Numbered from the stretch's first letter, positions 43,348 through 53,293 are shown. The stretch: DNA of 64,000 bases from Clostridium frigidicarnis (GCF_900111985.1 NZ_FOKI01000016.1:21391-85390); one strand, 5' to 3'. Made by a program: numbers and translations. The notes: generated by a model from the sequence alone, not told the origin.

Positions 43348-45140
43348 GTAAAGATAAAAAAATTAGTCTTAGAAAAGATTGGGAAATTGTAATATATATA
43401 TTAAAAAAATCACATAAAATATCTAAAACATATATTCCAATTTTATTTTTATCATCAATGTTCAAAGCAATAACTCCTTTTATAAACATAATTATGCCTA
43501 AATTTATCATAGATGAACTTTTAGGTAAGCAAAGAATAGAAGTATTTATTTCATTAGTCTCTATAATAATAGTGGGAAATTTTATATTTAACTTTATAAA
43601 TAGATGGTTGGATGCTTTAGTAAATATAAAAAATATGGAAATATTAAATGGCTTTGATTTATTAATTGGAGAAAAAATAATGGATATGGATTTTGAAAAA
43701 ATAGAAGATCCACAAATTTTAGATTTAAAGGAAAGAGCAATATATCCATTAAAGAATCAAGGCGTTTTACAAACAATTATAAAAAATATAGTAGATGTAA
43801 TTTCCAATATTATAACAGTAATAGGTCTTGTTGCAGTTATATCAACATTAAATCCTCTTATAGTTTTATTAATAATAGGTATAGTTCTTTTAAATTCTTT
43901 TATATATAAAAGATCTCAAGCTATTCAATATGAATTTCACAAAGAATTAATACCTATTAACAGGAAATATGGTTATTTTGCTCAATTAACATCTGATTTT
44001 TCTATAGGTAAAGATTCAAGATTGTATAATATGGCACCTCTTATAATGAACAAACTAGAAAGTTTTAATGAGGAGAGTGTAGGCTTTTTCTCAAAACTAT
44101 TTATAACTCAAAGTAAATATGAAGGAGTAAACGAAATAAATTTGCAGATACAAATGACCATTGTTTATGCTTACATGACATACAAGGTATTTATAAATAG
44201 TATTGGAATAGGAGCTTTTACAATGTATATAAATGCTGCTAATAATTTTAGTAAAGCAGTTTCAGATTTTTTAAAAAATTATATAGAGTTAATGCAAATG
44301 TGTAGATATATCGATGTTTATAGAGAGTTTGAAAGTATAGAGTCAAACAGGAATAAAATTGGTGAATCTATTGGCACTATACAACAGTGTAATATTGAAT
44401 TTAAAAATGTATATTTCAAATATCCAAGAAGTAATGAATATACACTAAAGAATGTCTCAATAAATATAGATAGTGGAGAAAAACTATCGGTTGTAGGATT
44501 AAACGGAGCAGGAAAAACTACATTTATAAAATTATTAACAAGACTTTATGAACCAACAGAGGGTGAAATTTTATTAAATGGAGTAAATATAAAAAATTAT
44601 GATTATGATGAATATATGAAACTTTTATCAGTTGTTTTTCAAGACTTTAAGCTTATGGCTTTTTCTATAAAAGAAAATATTGTTTTTGAAAAGCACAAAG
44701 AAGTTTTGGATGACAATATAATTAAAATTCTTAATGAGGTAGGACTTGAAAATGATATTTTAAAACTCCCTAAAGGAATAAATACTTCTATTTATAAAAC
44801 CTTTGATAAAGATGGAATAGAATTCTCGGGAGGACAAGCTCAAAAATTAGCAATTGCAAGAGCTGTATATAAAGACGCACCAATTGTAATTTTAGATGAG
44901 CCAACAGCAGCACTTGATCCAATTGCTGAATTTGAGATATATAGTAGGTTTAATCAACTTATTGGAAACAAAACAAGTATATACATTTCACATAGACTGT
45001 CTAGCTGCAAATTTTGCGATAAAATTGCAGTATTTCATAATGGAGAAATTATTGAATATGGAAATCACAATGATCTTGTTAAGAATATTGGAAGTGAATA
45101 TGAGACTATGTATATGGCCCAAGCTCAATACTATGCTTAA
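43344..45140 (+). CDS. ABC exporter half-transporter, ATP-binding/permease protein 2
   Basis: A 598-residue partner of the preceding gene, with the same layout: membrane domain, then Walker A GLNGAGKT (385-392), signature FSGGQAQK, Walker B IVILDEPTAALDP, and YISHRL. Both ATPase sites have their catalytic Glu and LSGGQ-like signature (with F for L), so neither subunit is obviously degenerate. Starts inside the stop of the upstream gene (ATGA) with GAGGAGGT in front. A terminator follows. Confidence 0.92.
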   Translation: MSKDKKISLRKDWEIVIYILKKSHKISKTYIPILFLSSMFKAITPFINIIMPKFIIDELLGKQRIEVFISLVSIIIVGNFIFNFINRWLDALVNIKNMEILNGFDLLIGEKIMDMDFEKIEDPQILDLKERAIYPLKNQGVLQTIIKNIVDVISNIITVIGLVAVISTLNPLIVLLIIGIVLLNSFIYKRSQAIQYEFHKELIPINRKYGYFAQLTSDFSIGKDSRLYNMAPLIMNKLESFNEESVGFFSKLFITQSKYEGVNEINLQIQMTIVYAYMTYKVFINSIGIGAFTMYINAANNFSKAVSDFLKNYIELMQMCRYIDVYREFESIESNRNKIGESIGTIQQCNIEFKNVYFKYPRSNEYTLKNVSINIDSGEKLSVVGLNGAGKTTFIKLLTRLYEPTEGEILLNGVNIKNYDYDEYMKLLSVVFQDFKLMAFSIKENIVFEKHKEVLDDNIIKILNEVGLENDILKLPKGINTSIYKTFDKDGIEFSGGQAQKLAIARAVYKDAPIVILDEPTAALDPIAEFEIYSRFNQLIGNKTSIYISHRLSSCKFCDKIAVFHNGEIIEYGNHNDLVKNIGSEYETMYMAQAQYYA

Positions 45141-45279
45141 CAATTATAAAAATATGACTATGTATTTTAAAAAAAATTATCAGTTTATGATAAAATAATA
45201 ATAAAAACTAAAATAATGTAATAAAATTCATACTATAATAACGATATTGTTAAATCATATATTATAAGATGCATTTAAT

Positions 45280-45333
45280 AAAAAAATCAAGTGTTTAATC
45301 ATTGTAATTAATGAAAAACACCTGATTTTTTTG
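45280..45333 (+). terminator. terminator of the ABC exporter operon
   Basis: Arms AAAAAATCAAGTGTTT/AAACACCTGATTTTTT with an inner AATCATT/AATTAAT region and a T6 run. Confidence 0.8.
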
Positions 45334-45461
45334 AACTAATAAAGTATTTAAATGCTATTTACAATATTGCTACTATTGGCGATATTACATTTTTTTAATG
45401 AGAGATAAACAACAATACATACCTAGAAAAATTCATCTAAGCTTTAGTTGTACTAATATAT

Positions 45462-45617
45462 TTAAAATCCTCTTTTCTTTGCGTCTATACCACTTTCATT
45501 AATGCCTGGTTCTTTAACAATGGTATTAAAACTGTTTTTAGCATATTGATTTTGAGTTTTATTTCCATTGGCTAAATAATTCTCTTTTGAGTAATGCCTA
45601 TAATTTTTGGTTTTCAT
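45462..45617 (-). CDS. 51-residue hydrophilic small protein
   Basis: Starts MKTKNYRHYSKENYLANGNK and ends SGIDAKKRGF. Rich in Asn, Lys, Tyr and Ser and without membrane helix; predicted largely disordered. The AGGAGATG ribosome binding site 7 bases before ATG argues that it is translated. I do not recognise the family; small clostridial spore or sporulation proteins have a similar look, but that is inference. Confidence 0.7.
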   Translation of the reverse strand: MKTKNYRHYSKENYLANGNKTQNQYAKNSFNTIVKEPGINESGIDAKKRGF

Positions 45618-45844
45618 AAAATCATCTCCTCATTTAGTTTATATATATAGTATTAATCTATTTTCAAAATTTATAGTGTAATATTAATTCATATTTTAAT
45701 AAAATATTACATAGGAAAATATAAACTTTAGAAATATAATTTGTATAACATTCAAAAAATAAAAATTTAAAAATATAATAAAAAAGCTATATTATATTCA
45801 AAAATGAAACTATAATATAGCTCTTCTTTCTATTAAATTAAAAA

Positions 45845-46594
45845 CTAGTAACGGTAATAAAAATAGTGGGTTGATGGATCTGTATCATTAGATGCATCAT
45901 ATCCATATATTTTTCTTAAATGCATAACTTGTCCAAATTTGGATTTTTGATTATCTACTATGTATGCATAATCATGATTGTCGTCAGCCCATCCCATAAA
46001 GATAAATGCATGAGTCGATCCACTTAATACTACATCTCCAGGTCTTAATGAACTTAAATTATAAGATTTTCCAAAACCTTTTTGAGATAATATATATGAA
46101 ATTTGAGTAGTGTTACATGTGGAGTTTGGGATATTAAACCCTACTCTTCTTAAACATTCAGATAAAAAGTAAACACAGTTGTTTGAATATGATCCTCCAT
46201 GTAGTCTTATTGCTGTAGCATCTATGTCTTCTTGATTATTCTTATCAGTCATATATTTAAATAAATAGTATTGAGTTTTAGAGTTACACATATTTGGGGA
46301 AGCATCTATAATTCTGCCATTTGGATAAATATATTTTTCTCCAAGCCATTCTCCAGACGCCATTGCCCCACCTTCATGAAAATAATATAGAGTGCCATAT
46401 ATAGTTTGAAAACCGGAATTTATCATATTACCAGAATCGTAAAAATAATACCAATAACCATCCACTAAAGTCCAACCAATAGCTTTGTTATTATCATTTT
46501 TAAAATAGTACCAAAGATTTTTTTCATTACACCATCCTAATTTAGGTTTTGGTACATTAACATCAGGTTCTTTTGAATGTGCCTTATATGGAAT
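45845..46594 (-). pseudogene. 5'-truncated cell-wall-binding amidase/peptidase
   Basis: The minus-strand frame contains cell-wall/choline-binding-type repeats (GWCNEKNLWYYF, GWTLVDGYWYYFYDSG, GTLYYFHEGGAMASG) and a C-terminal Cys/His hydrolase domain (NNCVYFLSECLRRVGF with Cys; GSTHAFIFMGW with His) resembling the Amidase_6 or NlpC-like fold. The frame is closed upstream by TAG at 46595-46597, and before it is no start codon with a ribosome binding site, and no signal peptide. The break lies at sequence matching the end of repeat A (46570-46588). A GTG at 46465 opens a shorter 206-residue frame, but starts inside a repeat, so truncation is the better reading. Confidence 0.75.
46570..46588. 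repeat. half copy of repeat family A at a gene breakpoint
   Basis: On the minus strand ATAAGGCACATTCAAAAGAA matches the outer end of family A (TAAGGCACATTCAAAAAAAT). It forms the 5' end of the truncated amidase frame. Confidence 0.6.
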
Positions 46595-46640
46595 CTAAAT
46601 TTTAAGTAGTTAATTTGTTAGTGTTATACATTTTATAAAG

Positions 46641-46680
46641 AAGGAAGAAATGTGTTAAAAAATGCGTTTCTTCCTTTTTT
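46641..46680 (+). terminator. orphan terminator-like hairpin
   Basis: GGAAGAAATG and CGTTTCTTCC arms (one mispair) with TTTTTT after. No plus-strand gene ends here, so it may be left from a lost gene. Confidence 0.5.
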
Positions 46681-46958
46681 AATTTTTTGTAGAAAAAAAT
46701 TTCTTTAAAGTATATAATATATATATTAATTTGATAAATTGTAAATTTATATAAAATACTTGAATTTAATGGTTTGACATGTGAAATTTTCACATAATAT
46801 TTATAAGTTATTTGGCGCATATAACAGAATTAAAATTTATACTTAGAATTAATAATGTAATTATATAAGACATTTAAAAGAATAAAGACTGAAAATGATA
46901 ATGAATGATAGATATTCATAGAGAAGTTTATATTAAAGATTAATTGGGGGTAATAATT

Positions 46959-47759
46959 ATGAATTGGTTAAACTTAAACAATAATGAATATATTTTTAAA
47001 GATAAAAGAAGTCTAAGAAATAGAAAAATAGTAATAGTAGTAGGTATACTTTTTATGGGAGTGTCAACATTGGTATATAATTTAACAAATAATACTTATA
47101 AACCAAATGATGAAAGTAATTTATCTACAACTAAAGAACTAGCATCAATAAGTGAAAAAGAAAGTCCCGTTCCAATAAAAATGAAAATTTGTATAGATCC
47201 AGGACATGGAGGATATGATCCTGGTACGCCTTCAAAAGAAGGATTTTATGAAAAGGATATTACATTAAGCATAGCTCTTATGACAAAGAATATTTTAAGT
47301 AAAAAGGGTGTAGAAGCGGTATTAACAAGAGATGGAGACACGGTATCTTGGCCATCACAAGAAAAAATGGATTTAAGAACAAGGGTTTCAATATGCAAGG
47401 AAAGTAATTCAGAAGCTTTTGTATCTCTACATTGTAATTCAAGCGACAATGTGGAATTAAAAGGATTCGAAGTTTGGACAAAGTTTAAAAATGATAAAGG
47501 AGAGGAGCTAGCAAAGGATATTAAAAGCTCATTAAAAGAAGCAGAATACACAAATGATAGAGGCATAAAATACAGAGAACAAGGTTCTTTTGCAGTATTA
47601 GCATTAAATAAAGTTCCATGTACGCTCTTAGAATTAGGGTTTTTATCAAATGATGATGATGAAAAAATACTTACGTCATATAAGGGACAAGAAAAATGTG
47701 CTGAGGCTGTTGCTAGGGGCATATTAAGTTATGTTGAGTCCAATGAAAAAAAGGAATAA
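46959..47759 (+). CDS. N-acetylmuramoyl-L-alanine amidase (Amidase_3, CwlD-like)
   Basis: A 266-residue protein: short cytoplasmic N-terminus, one membrane anchor (about 24-44), a Ser/Lys/Asn linker and an Amidase_3 domain from about 80. Zn ligands and catalytic residues are visible: DPGHGGYDPG (His), GFYEKDITLSIA (Glu), VSLHCNSS (His) and the catalytic Glu in LLELGFLSN. It cuts the amide between MurNAc and L-Ala in peptidoglycan; the single anchor and length are like CwlD, which acts in spore cortex maturation. The ATG at 46959 is preceded by GGGGGT; an upstream in-frame TTG overlaps it. Confidence 0.88.
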   Translation: MNWLNLNNNEYIFKDKRSLRNRKIVIVVGILFMGVSTLVYNLTNNTYKPNDESNLSTTKELASISEKESPVPIKMKICIDPGHGGYDPGTPSKEGFYEKDITLSIALMTKNILSKKGVEAVLTRDGDTVSWPSQEKMDLRTRVSICKESNSEAFVSLHCNSSDNVELKGFEVWTKFKNDKGEELAKDIKSSLKEAEYTNDRGIKYREQGSFAVLALNKVPCTLLELGFLSNDDDEKILTSYKGQEKCAEAVARGILSYVESNEKKE

Positions 47760-47849
47760 CATATATTTGGCATTTTTCATATTTTAAAAATTCATTTATA
47801 GGGTTATAATTGATATATATAGTAAATGAGTGTACAAGGAGACGATTAG

Positions 47850-48719
47850 ATGAATTTTAATAGAAATGATAAATGTTGGTGCGGAAGTGGAGTGAAATAT
47901 AAAAAGTGCCATTTGGAGTTTGATGAAAAATTAATGGAATTAGAAGCTAAGGGTTATATAATTCCTTCAAGGGATATAATAAAAAATCAAGAACAGATTG
48001 AGGGTATTAAAAAAAGTTCAGCAATTAATAATGGTGCACTAGATGTAGTTGAAAGAAGCATAAAAGAAGGTATGAGTACAGAAGAGGTAAATAAAATAGT
48101 TCATGAGTATACAGTTGCTCAAGGAGGAATACCAGCACCACTTAATTATGAAGGATTTCCCAAAAGCGTATGCACCTCTATTAATGATGAGGTATGTCAT
48201 GGTATACCAAGTGAAGATATAATATTAAAAAGTGGAGATATTATAAATGTAGATGTATCAACTATATGTAACGGATACTATTCAGATGCATCTAGAATGT
48301 TTATGATAGGAGATGTATCTGAAGAAGCAAAAAAATTGGTTGAAGTTACTAAGGAGTGTTTGTATAAAGGAATAGAAGCAGCAAAACCATGGGGATTTTT
48401 AGGTGACATAGGTGCTGTTATTCAAGAGCATGCAGAAAAACATGGCTATTCTGTAGTTAGAGACTTTGGGGGACATGGAGTTGGAGTTGAATTTCATGAA
48501 GATCCTTTTGTATATCACTATGGTAAAAAGGGAGAGGGTATGGTATTAGTACCTGGTATGATATTTACTATAGAGCCTATGATAAACCAAGGTGGATATG
48601 GATTATTTATAGATGCAGATAACGATTGGACAGCTGTAACAGAAGACTGCTCACTTTCAGCTCAATGGGAGCATACAGTGTTAATAACTGAAGATGGAGT
48701 TGAAATATTAGCTAAATAA
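47850..48719 (+). CDS. map: type I methionine aminopeptidase with N-terminal SEC-C motif
   Basis: A 289-residue enzyme that removes the initiator Met. The first ~22 residues form an SEC-C zinc motif (CWCGSGVKYKKCH), as found in some MetAPs and at the SecA C-terminus, which may help bind the ribosome. The catalytic domain has the five metal ligands: Asp in INVDVST, Asp in GYYSDASR, His in GGHGVGVEFH, Glu in TIEPMI and Glu in QWEHTVLI. This is a second type of map beside the usual ribosomal-operon copy, by inference. Ribosome binding site AAGGAGACG. A terminator follows. Confidence 0.93.
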   Translation: MNFNRNDKCWCGSGVKYKKCHLEFDEKLMELEAKGYIIPSRDIIKNQEQIEGIKKSSAINNGALDVVERSIKEGMSTEEVNKIVHEYTVAQGGIPAPLNYEGFPKSVCTSINDEVCHGIPSEDIILKSGDIINVDVSTICNGYYSDASRMFMIGDVSEEAKKLVEVTKECLYKGIEAAKPWGFLGDIGAVIQEHAEKHGYSVVRDFGGHGVGVEFHEDPFVYHYGKKGEGMVLVPGMIFTIEPMINQGGYGLFIDADNDWTAVTEDCSLSAQWEHTVLITEDGVEILAK

Positions 48720-48767
48720 TAACTCAAGAAAATACTTTGGTAGGTAGATTGGTTAGAATATTTTAAC

Positions 48768-48799
48768 AAAAAAGCTAAGCGTTAAACTTAGCTTTTTTT
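48768..48799. terminator. bidirectional terminator
   Basis: AAAAAAGCTAAG-CGTTAAA-CTTAGCTTTTTTT; between convergent map and the secreted-protein gene. Confidence 0.8.
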
Positions 48800-48810
48800 G
48801 TTATCGTAAA

Positions 48811-49692
48811 TTATTTAATAGTATTTTTTCTTTTTTTAAAGTTTAAGAATAAAAGTAAGGATGCAGATAAAAATACTAAAGATGTAGCAAGTGATTTAAC
48901 TCTAGATGAAATTACGATATTTGTTCCTCCACCTTGTTTATCATTGGAGGATGATTTTGTTATAGAATAATTAGAAAGCTTATTCGCTAAGTTAGAAATC
49001 ATATATACATTACCATTATCTATATTCATTTTAGAAACTGTATTTGTAAATGGAATAGCATATTCCTGATTATTTTGTCTTATATAAATTAAATTAATAT
49101 GATATTTATCTACTTTTACAAATTTAATCTCAGATGGTGTGGTTAGATTATTTTTTTTAAGTGTTTCTTTTAACTTGTCCAGATTAATAAAGGATTCAAA
49201 CATAGTGGAATTCACGTTTTCTATAAAACCAATCATTTCAAAATCGCCATGATTTTTTGAAAAGGTAGCAATATGCTTTAAATTACCATTTTCATAAACA
49301 GGACTCATCCAATTGTAGTTTTTAGAAATATTATTTTTGAAGTTACCATTATTATTAAAATACTCTACAAAATCAGGAGTATCTAATTTATAAATTTTGA
49401 AGGATTTATTTTCATCAAAGCTTAAGTCATAAGAGAATGATCTGGGGTCATTTGAGTGTACATTATAGTTTTTATCTAGTGATTGGGAGTAGTTTGAAAT
49501 TTCTCTTATTTTAGTTAATGATGAATCTGAAATTTTCTTAAAATCATTATAATCATCGGAACACTTTATAGACGAATCTTTTAATAGGTTGTCAATATTA
49601 TCATCAAAGCTCTTTTCTATAGCGAATACTGTTGAGCTTAATAGAAAAGTTGCTGAAATAAAGGACAAGGCAAATACCTTTAAAAACTTCAT
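48811..49692 (-). CDS. secreted or surface-anchored protein of unknown function
   Basis: A 293-residue protein with a clear signal peptide (cleavage after about residue 24, STVFA), a hydrophilic extracellular region, and at the C-terminus a single membrane helix (TSLVFLSASLLLFLNF) followed by KKRKNTIK, the layout of a wall- or membrane-anchored surface protein; no LPxTG was found. It lies 47 bases after the secreted papain-like protease gene and has its own AAAGGAATG ribosome binding site, so the two are probably cotranscribed. It may be a partner, substrate or inhibitor of that protease; this is inference only. Confidence 0.75.
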   Translation of the reverse strand: MKFLKVFALSFISATFLLSSTVFAIEKSFDDNIDNLLKDSSIKCSDDYNDFKKISDSSLTKIREISNYSQSLDKNYNVHSNDPRSFSYDLSFDENKSFKIYKLDTPDFVEYFNNNGNFKNNISKNYNWMSPVYENGNLKHIATFSKNHGDFEMIGFIENVNSTMFESFINLDKLKETLKKNNLTTPSEIKFVKVDKYHINLIYIRQNNQEYAIPFTNTVSKMNIDNGNVYMISNLANKLSNYSITKSSSNDKQGGGTNIVISSRVKSLATSLVFLSASLLLFLNFKKRKNTIK

Positions 49693-49739
49693 AAAAACAT
49701 TCCTTTCCTACTTATTAATATTTTTAATTACAAGTGTTA

Positions 49740-50315
49740 TTATCTTGCGAAAACGGTTTCTTCGTATTGTCTACTGTTATAATTTCCATTACAAAAAGCT
49801 TGATAATCAACCCAATGAGTTGTTGAATCCCAAGGATCCCTATATCTAAAATAATTTGAGTATTCATATACTGCGTCACCTACAACAAAGTGACCCCCAT
49901 TTCTATTTCCATAATTATCATAATATCCAGCAAGAAATATTAGCGGCTTTTGATAATCCATTATATCTCTTCTTATTGAAGACATATTCCACGGAAAATA
50001 CTCAACTTTAAAATTAGCGTTATTATAGCAAATGTAGTTTGTTGCAGTTGTGCATTCTATTGATGATGCAGGTAGATTAACACTAGAGGAACCTTTAACC
50101 TGTGCAACACCATCCCACTGAGTTCTATTTGTATTAGGATAAATTGATTTTGCGGCCATTTCAGCTGAAGCTGCCCAACACCATTGAGTTTTTGCTTGTT
50201 GAACTATATTTGGATTTTGTGAGTAATGTATAGTTTCAGCAAAAACAGTAATTGAAGTACATGAGACAAATGTTACAATTAAAAAAACATTTAAAAGATT
50301 TTTAAATTTTCTCAT
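49740..50315 (-). CDS. secreted papain-like cysteine protease (C39/AvrRpt2-like)
   Basis: A 191-residue protein with an N-terminal signal peptide (cleavage after Ala26). The mature part starts with the papain-like active-site segment TQWCWAASAEMA: oxyanion Gln44 and catalytic Cys46. The remaining triad is His142 in NGGHFVVGDA and Asp160 in YRDPWD. This pattern fits secreted papain-like cysteine proteases related to family C39 and AvrRpt2. The substrate is unknown. AAGGAGGA lies ahead of the ATG. First gene of a two-gene unit with the anchor-tailed protein. Confidence 0.85.
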   Translation of the reverse strand: MRKFKNLLNVFLIVTFVSCTSITVFAETIHYSQNPNIVQQAKTQWCWAASAEMAAKSIYPNTNRTQWDGVAQVKGSSSVNLPASSIECTTATNYICYNNANFKVEYFPWNMSSIRRDIMDYQKPLIFLAGYYDNYGNRNGGHFVVGDAVYEYSNYFRYRDPWDSTTHWVDYQAFCNGNYNSRQYEETVFAR

Positions 50316-50604
50316 AAAAATCCTCCTTTTTCTTTAAGAGCTCTATATATTAATTCTATGTTGATGGGTGTAATATTGTGAATTAATAGAACGCTCAGAG
50401 ACGAATTAAGAAAATTATGATATGCATATAAATTAAAATTGTGATAAATTTTTCAATAGGTAAGTGCAGAGGAATAAATACTTTTATGTTTACAAAGTAA
50501 GCATTTTGAGCATATAATTTAAGGAAGAGAGTGAATAATTTTGAAATTAAGAAAACGAATACTTTAGACAAAAGAAGAATTTTATAGTATAGGGGAGAAG
50601 TAAT

Positions 50605-51597
50605 ATGAATAAAATTAGATTTGGAGTTATTGGTACAAATAATATTACACAGTGGTTTTTAAATGGCTCTAAAAACTGTGATAGATTTTCTTTAACTGCT
50701 ATTTATTCAAGAAGTAAAGAAAAAGCATTAGAGTTTGGAGATAAGTACGGTGTTACTACTGTATTTACTGATTTAGAGGAAATGGCAAAAAGTCATTTAA
50801 TAGATGCTGTATATATAGCATCGCCTAATGCTCTTCACTGTGAACAAACAATTTTATTTTTAAATAATAATAAACATGTTTTATGTGAAAAAGCTTTTGC
50901 ATCTAATGCAAAAGAAGTAAATATAATGATTGAAGTAGCAAAAAATAATAACGTTATTTTAATGGAAGCTATGAAGACTACAGTACTTCCTAATTTTAAA
51001 GCAATAAAAAATAATATTCATAAAATTGGAAAAGTAAGAAAATATTTTTCTAGCTATTGCCAATATTCTTCTAGGTATGATAAATATAAAGAAGGAATAA
51101 TATTAAATGCTTTTAATCCAAAGTTATCAAATGGAGCTTTAATGGATATAGGAGTATACACAATTCATCCAATGGTTAATTTATTTGGAAAGCCAAATTC
51201 ACTTAAGGCATCATCTGTTATGCTTGATTCAGGGATTGATGGAGAGGGAAGCATAATTTTTAAATATGATGAATTGGAAGGTGTAGTTATGTATTCTAAA
51301 ATATCTAATTCATACTTACCTTCAGAGATTCAAGGAGAAAATGGAAGTATAATAATTGATAACATACATAATTTCCAAAATGTAAAAATAGTATTTAGAG
51401 ACGGAAGAGAAGAAGAGTTATCTATAGAACAATTAGATGATGATATGTATTATGAGATAGAGGAATTTATAAATATTATTCAAGAAAAAAAAGAAGAATC
51501 ACAAACTAATACTTTAAATAATTCAAAAATCGTTGCAGAGCTTATGGAAGAAACAAGAAAGCAAATAGGATTAGTTTTTCCAGCAGATTTAAAATAA
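50605..51597 (+). CDS. Gfo/Idh/MocA family oxidoreductase
   Basis: A 330-residue NAD(P)-dependent sugar or inositol dehydrogenase-like protein. The N-terminal Rossmann domain shows GVIGTNNITQWF and DAVYIASPNALH; the EKAFASNAKEV segment is the family's conserved EKP-type motif, but with Ala in place of Pro (CEKAFA). The C-terminal half is the typical alpha/beta domain with DIGVYTIHP, holding the catalytic His region. Substrate unknown. ATG at 50605 with GGGGAGAAG upstream. Monocistronic. Confidence 0.88.
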   Translation: MNKIRFGVIGTNNITQWFLNGSKNCDRFSLTAIYSRSKEKALEFGDKYGVTTVFTDLEEMAKSHLIDAVYIASPNALHCEQTILFLNNNKHVLCEKAFASNAKEVNIMIEVAKNNNVILMEAMKTTVLPNFKAIKNNIHKIGKVRKYFSSYCQYSSRYDKYKEGIILNAFNPKLSNGALMDIGVYTIHPMVNLFGKPNSLKASSVMLDSGIDGEGSIIFKYDELEGVVMYSKISNSYLPSEIQGENGSIIIDNIHNFQNVKIVFRDGREEELSIEQLDDDMYYEIEEFINIIQEKKEESQTNTLNNSKIVAELMEETRKQIGLVFPADLK

Positions 51598-51610
51598 ATT
51601 TTATGACATT

Positions 51611-51660
51611 AGAAGCATTACTAGCTAAGAATATCTCAAGGCATAGTAATGCTTTTATTA
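51611..51660 (+). terminator. terminator after the oxidoreductase gene
   Basis: Arms AGAAGCATTACTA/TAGTAATGCTTTT separated by 20 bases, with TTATTATAA following. Confidence 0.6.
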
Positions 51661-51847
51661 TAAATATATATTGTAAAATATAAACATAATAGGATTATTT
51701 TTATACTGGGGGTGGGTAGATTTAATAAATTAGATATTTCAAATTTCAACTTATAAGCCAGAAGTTTTGGAACTGTAATAATTTCATGGTATGAAGTTAT
51801 TAAAGAAATTAATTGAAAATTAAAAATAAATGAGGTGTGTATAAATA

Positions 51848-53293
51848 ATGAGACAAGCTATTAATGAAGTATTAAAGTATTTAAAGTCACAAAATATAAA
51901 TTATGCAGATATAAGGATAGTTGATAGAAGAAATGAATATATTGAGACAGAAGATTTAAAAGTAGATAATTTAAGCAATAGCAGAAGTAAAGGTGTGGGC
52001 ATAAAGGTAATTTATGATGGATCTCTTGGTTTTGCAAGTTCACAGCAAATTAATGACTTGCCCAAAATAGCAGATAAGGCTCTTGAAATTGCAAAAGCAA
52101 GCAGAAAATTACAGAAGGAAAAAATAATGTTGTCTCCTAAAGATATTATTGTAGATAACTATACTACACCAATAGCTATTGATCCGTTTACAGTATCTAA
52201 AAAAGAAAAATTAAATTTACTCTTAAATGCAGAAAAGGAAATGAGAAAAGGTAGAAATTTATTTAAGACAAAAGCTACTATGATGTTTCAAAAGGAAGAA
52301 AAAATATTTGCTGATACAGAAGGAAGTTATATAACTCAAACCCTATATGAATCAGGGGCTGGAATACAGGCTATAGCTGCTAATGAAAATGATATGCAAA
52401 TAAGAAGTTATCCACAGGCTGGAGGAAATCATGGTACAGGAGGATATGAATATGTACTAGGTTTAAATTTATTAGAAAATGCTAATAAAACAGGTAAAGA
52501 GGCAGATTTACTTTTAAATGCAGAACAATGTCCAAGTGGAAAATTTGATTTAGTTATAGATAGTACTCAAATGGAGCTCCAAATTCATGAAAGTATTGGA
52601 CATCCAGTTGAGCTTGATAGGATTTTTGGATCAGAGGCAGCTTATGCAGGTATGAGTTTTGTAACAGTAGATAAAAGAGATAATAAATTTAAATATGGTT
52701 CAGAACATATAACAATTGTAGCTGATGGAACTTTAAAAAATGGTCTTGGAACTTTTGGATATGACGATGACGGTGTTAAAGCTCATAAAACAGTAATAAT
52801 AGATAAGGGAATATTAAAAAATTTCCTTACATCAAGAGATACAGCATATAAAATAGGTGAACAATCTAATGGTACTAATAGAGCTGATGGGTGGAGTAAT
52901 ATACCTATAATTAGAATGACTAATATTAGTTTAATGCCAGGACATTATGAATTTGATGAATTAATAGGTGGAGTAAAATATGGATTTTATTTATGTAATA
53001 ATAAGAGCTGGAGTATAGATGATAAAAGAGTAAATTTCCAATTTGCTTCTGAAATAGCTTATGAGATTAGGGATGGTAAATTGACAGGGAAAATATTTAA
53101 AAATGCTATATATACAGGAATAACTGAAGAGTTTTGGAGAAGCTGTGATGGAGTTTGTAATGAAAAATATTGGAAACTTTACGGGACTCCTAATTGCGGA
53201 AAAGGACAACCACAACAAATAGCTCATGTTGGACATGGTTCGTCACCAGCAAGATTTAGAAATGTAAAGGTAGGTGTTAAAGATGTTAAATAA
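51848..53293 (+). CDS. tldD: TldD metalloprotease subunit
   Basis: A 481-residue cytosolic protease subunit. The zinc-binding HExxxH motif is intact as HESIGH (His247, Glu248, His252) followed by PVELDRIFGSEAAYAGMSF. TldD forms a heterodimer with TldE that degrades unfolded peptides and in some bacteria matures peptide antibiotics. The C-terminal CGKGQPQQIAHVGHGSSPARF region contains the third metal-site Cys. The next gene overlaps by 11 bases. ATG 51848 with GAGGTGTG upstream. Confidence 0.95.
   Translation: MRQAINEVLKYLKSQNINYADIRIVDRRNEYIETEDLKVDNLSNSRSKGVGIKVIYDGSLGFASSQQINDLPKIADKALEIAKASRKLQKEKIMLSPKDIIVDNYTTPIAIDPFTVSKKEKLNLLLNAEKEMRKGRNLFKTKATMMFQKEEKIFADTEGSYITQTLYESGAGIQAIAANENDMQIRSYPQAGGNHGTGGYEYVLGLNLLENANKTGKEADLLLNAEQCPSGKFDLVIDSTQMELQIHESIGHPVELDRIFGSEAAYAGMSFVTVDKRDNKFKYGSEHITIVADGTLKNGLGTFGYDDDGVKAHKTVIIDKGILKNFLTSRDTAYKIGEQSNGTNRADGWSNIPIIRMTNISLMPGHYEFDELIGGVKYGFYLCNNKSWSIDDKRVNFQFASEIAYEIRDGKLTGKIFKNAIYTGITEEFWRSCDGVCNEKYWKLYGTPNCGKGQPQQIAHVGHGSSPARFRNVKVGVKDVK

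Noticed and set aside
46602..46820. 72-codon minus-strand frame
   Set aside because: Composition is that of translated AT-rich DNA, there is no ribosome binding site, and it covers a terminator-like hairpin.
47246..47722. 158-codon minus-strand frame
   Set aside because: Lies wholly inside the amidase gene, which has complete catalytic motifs on the plus strand.
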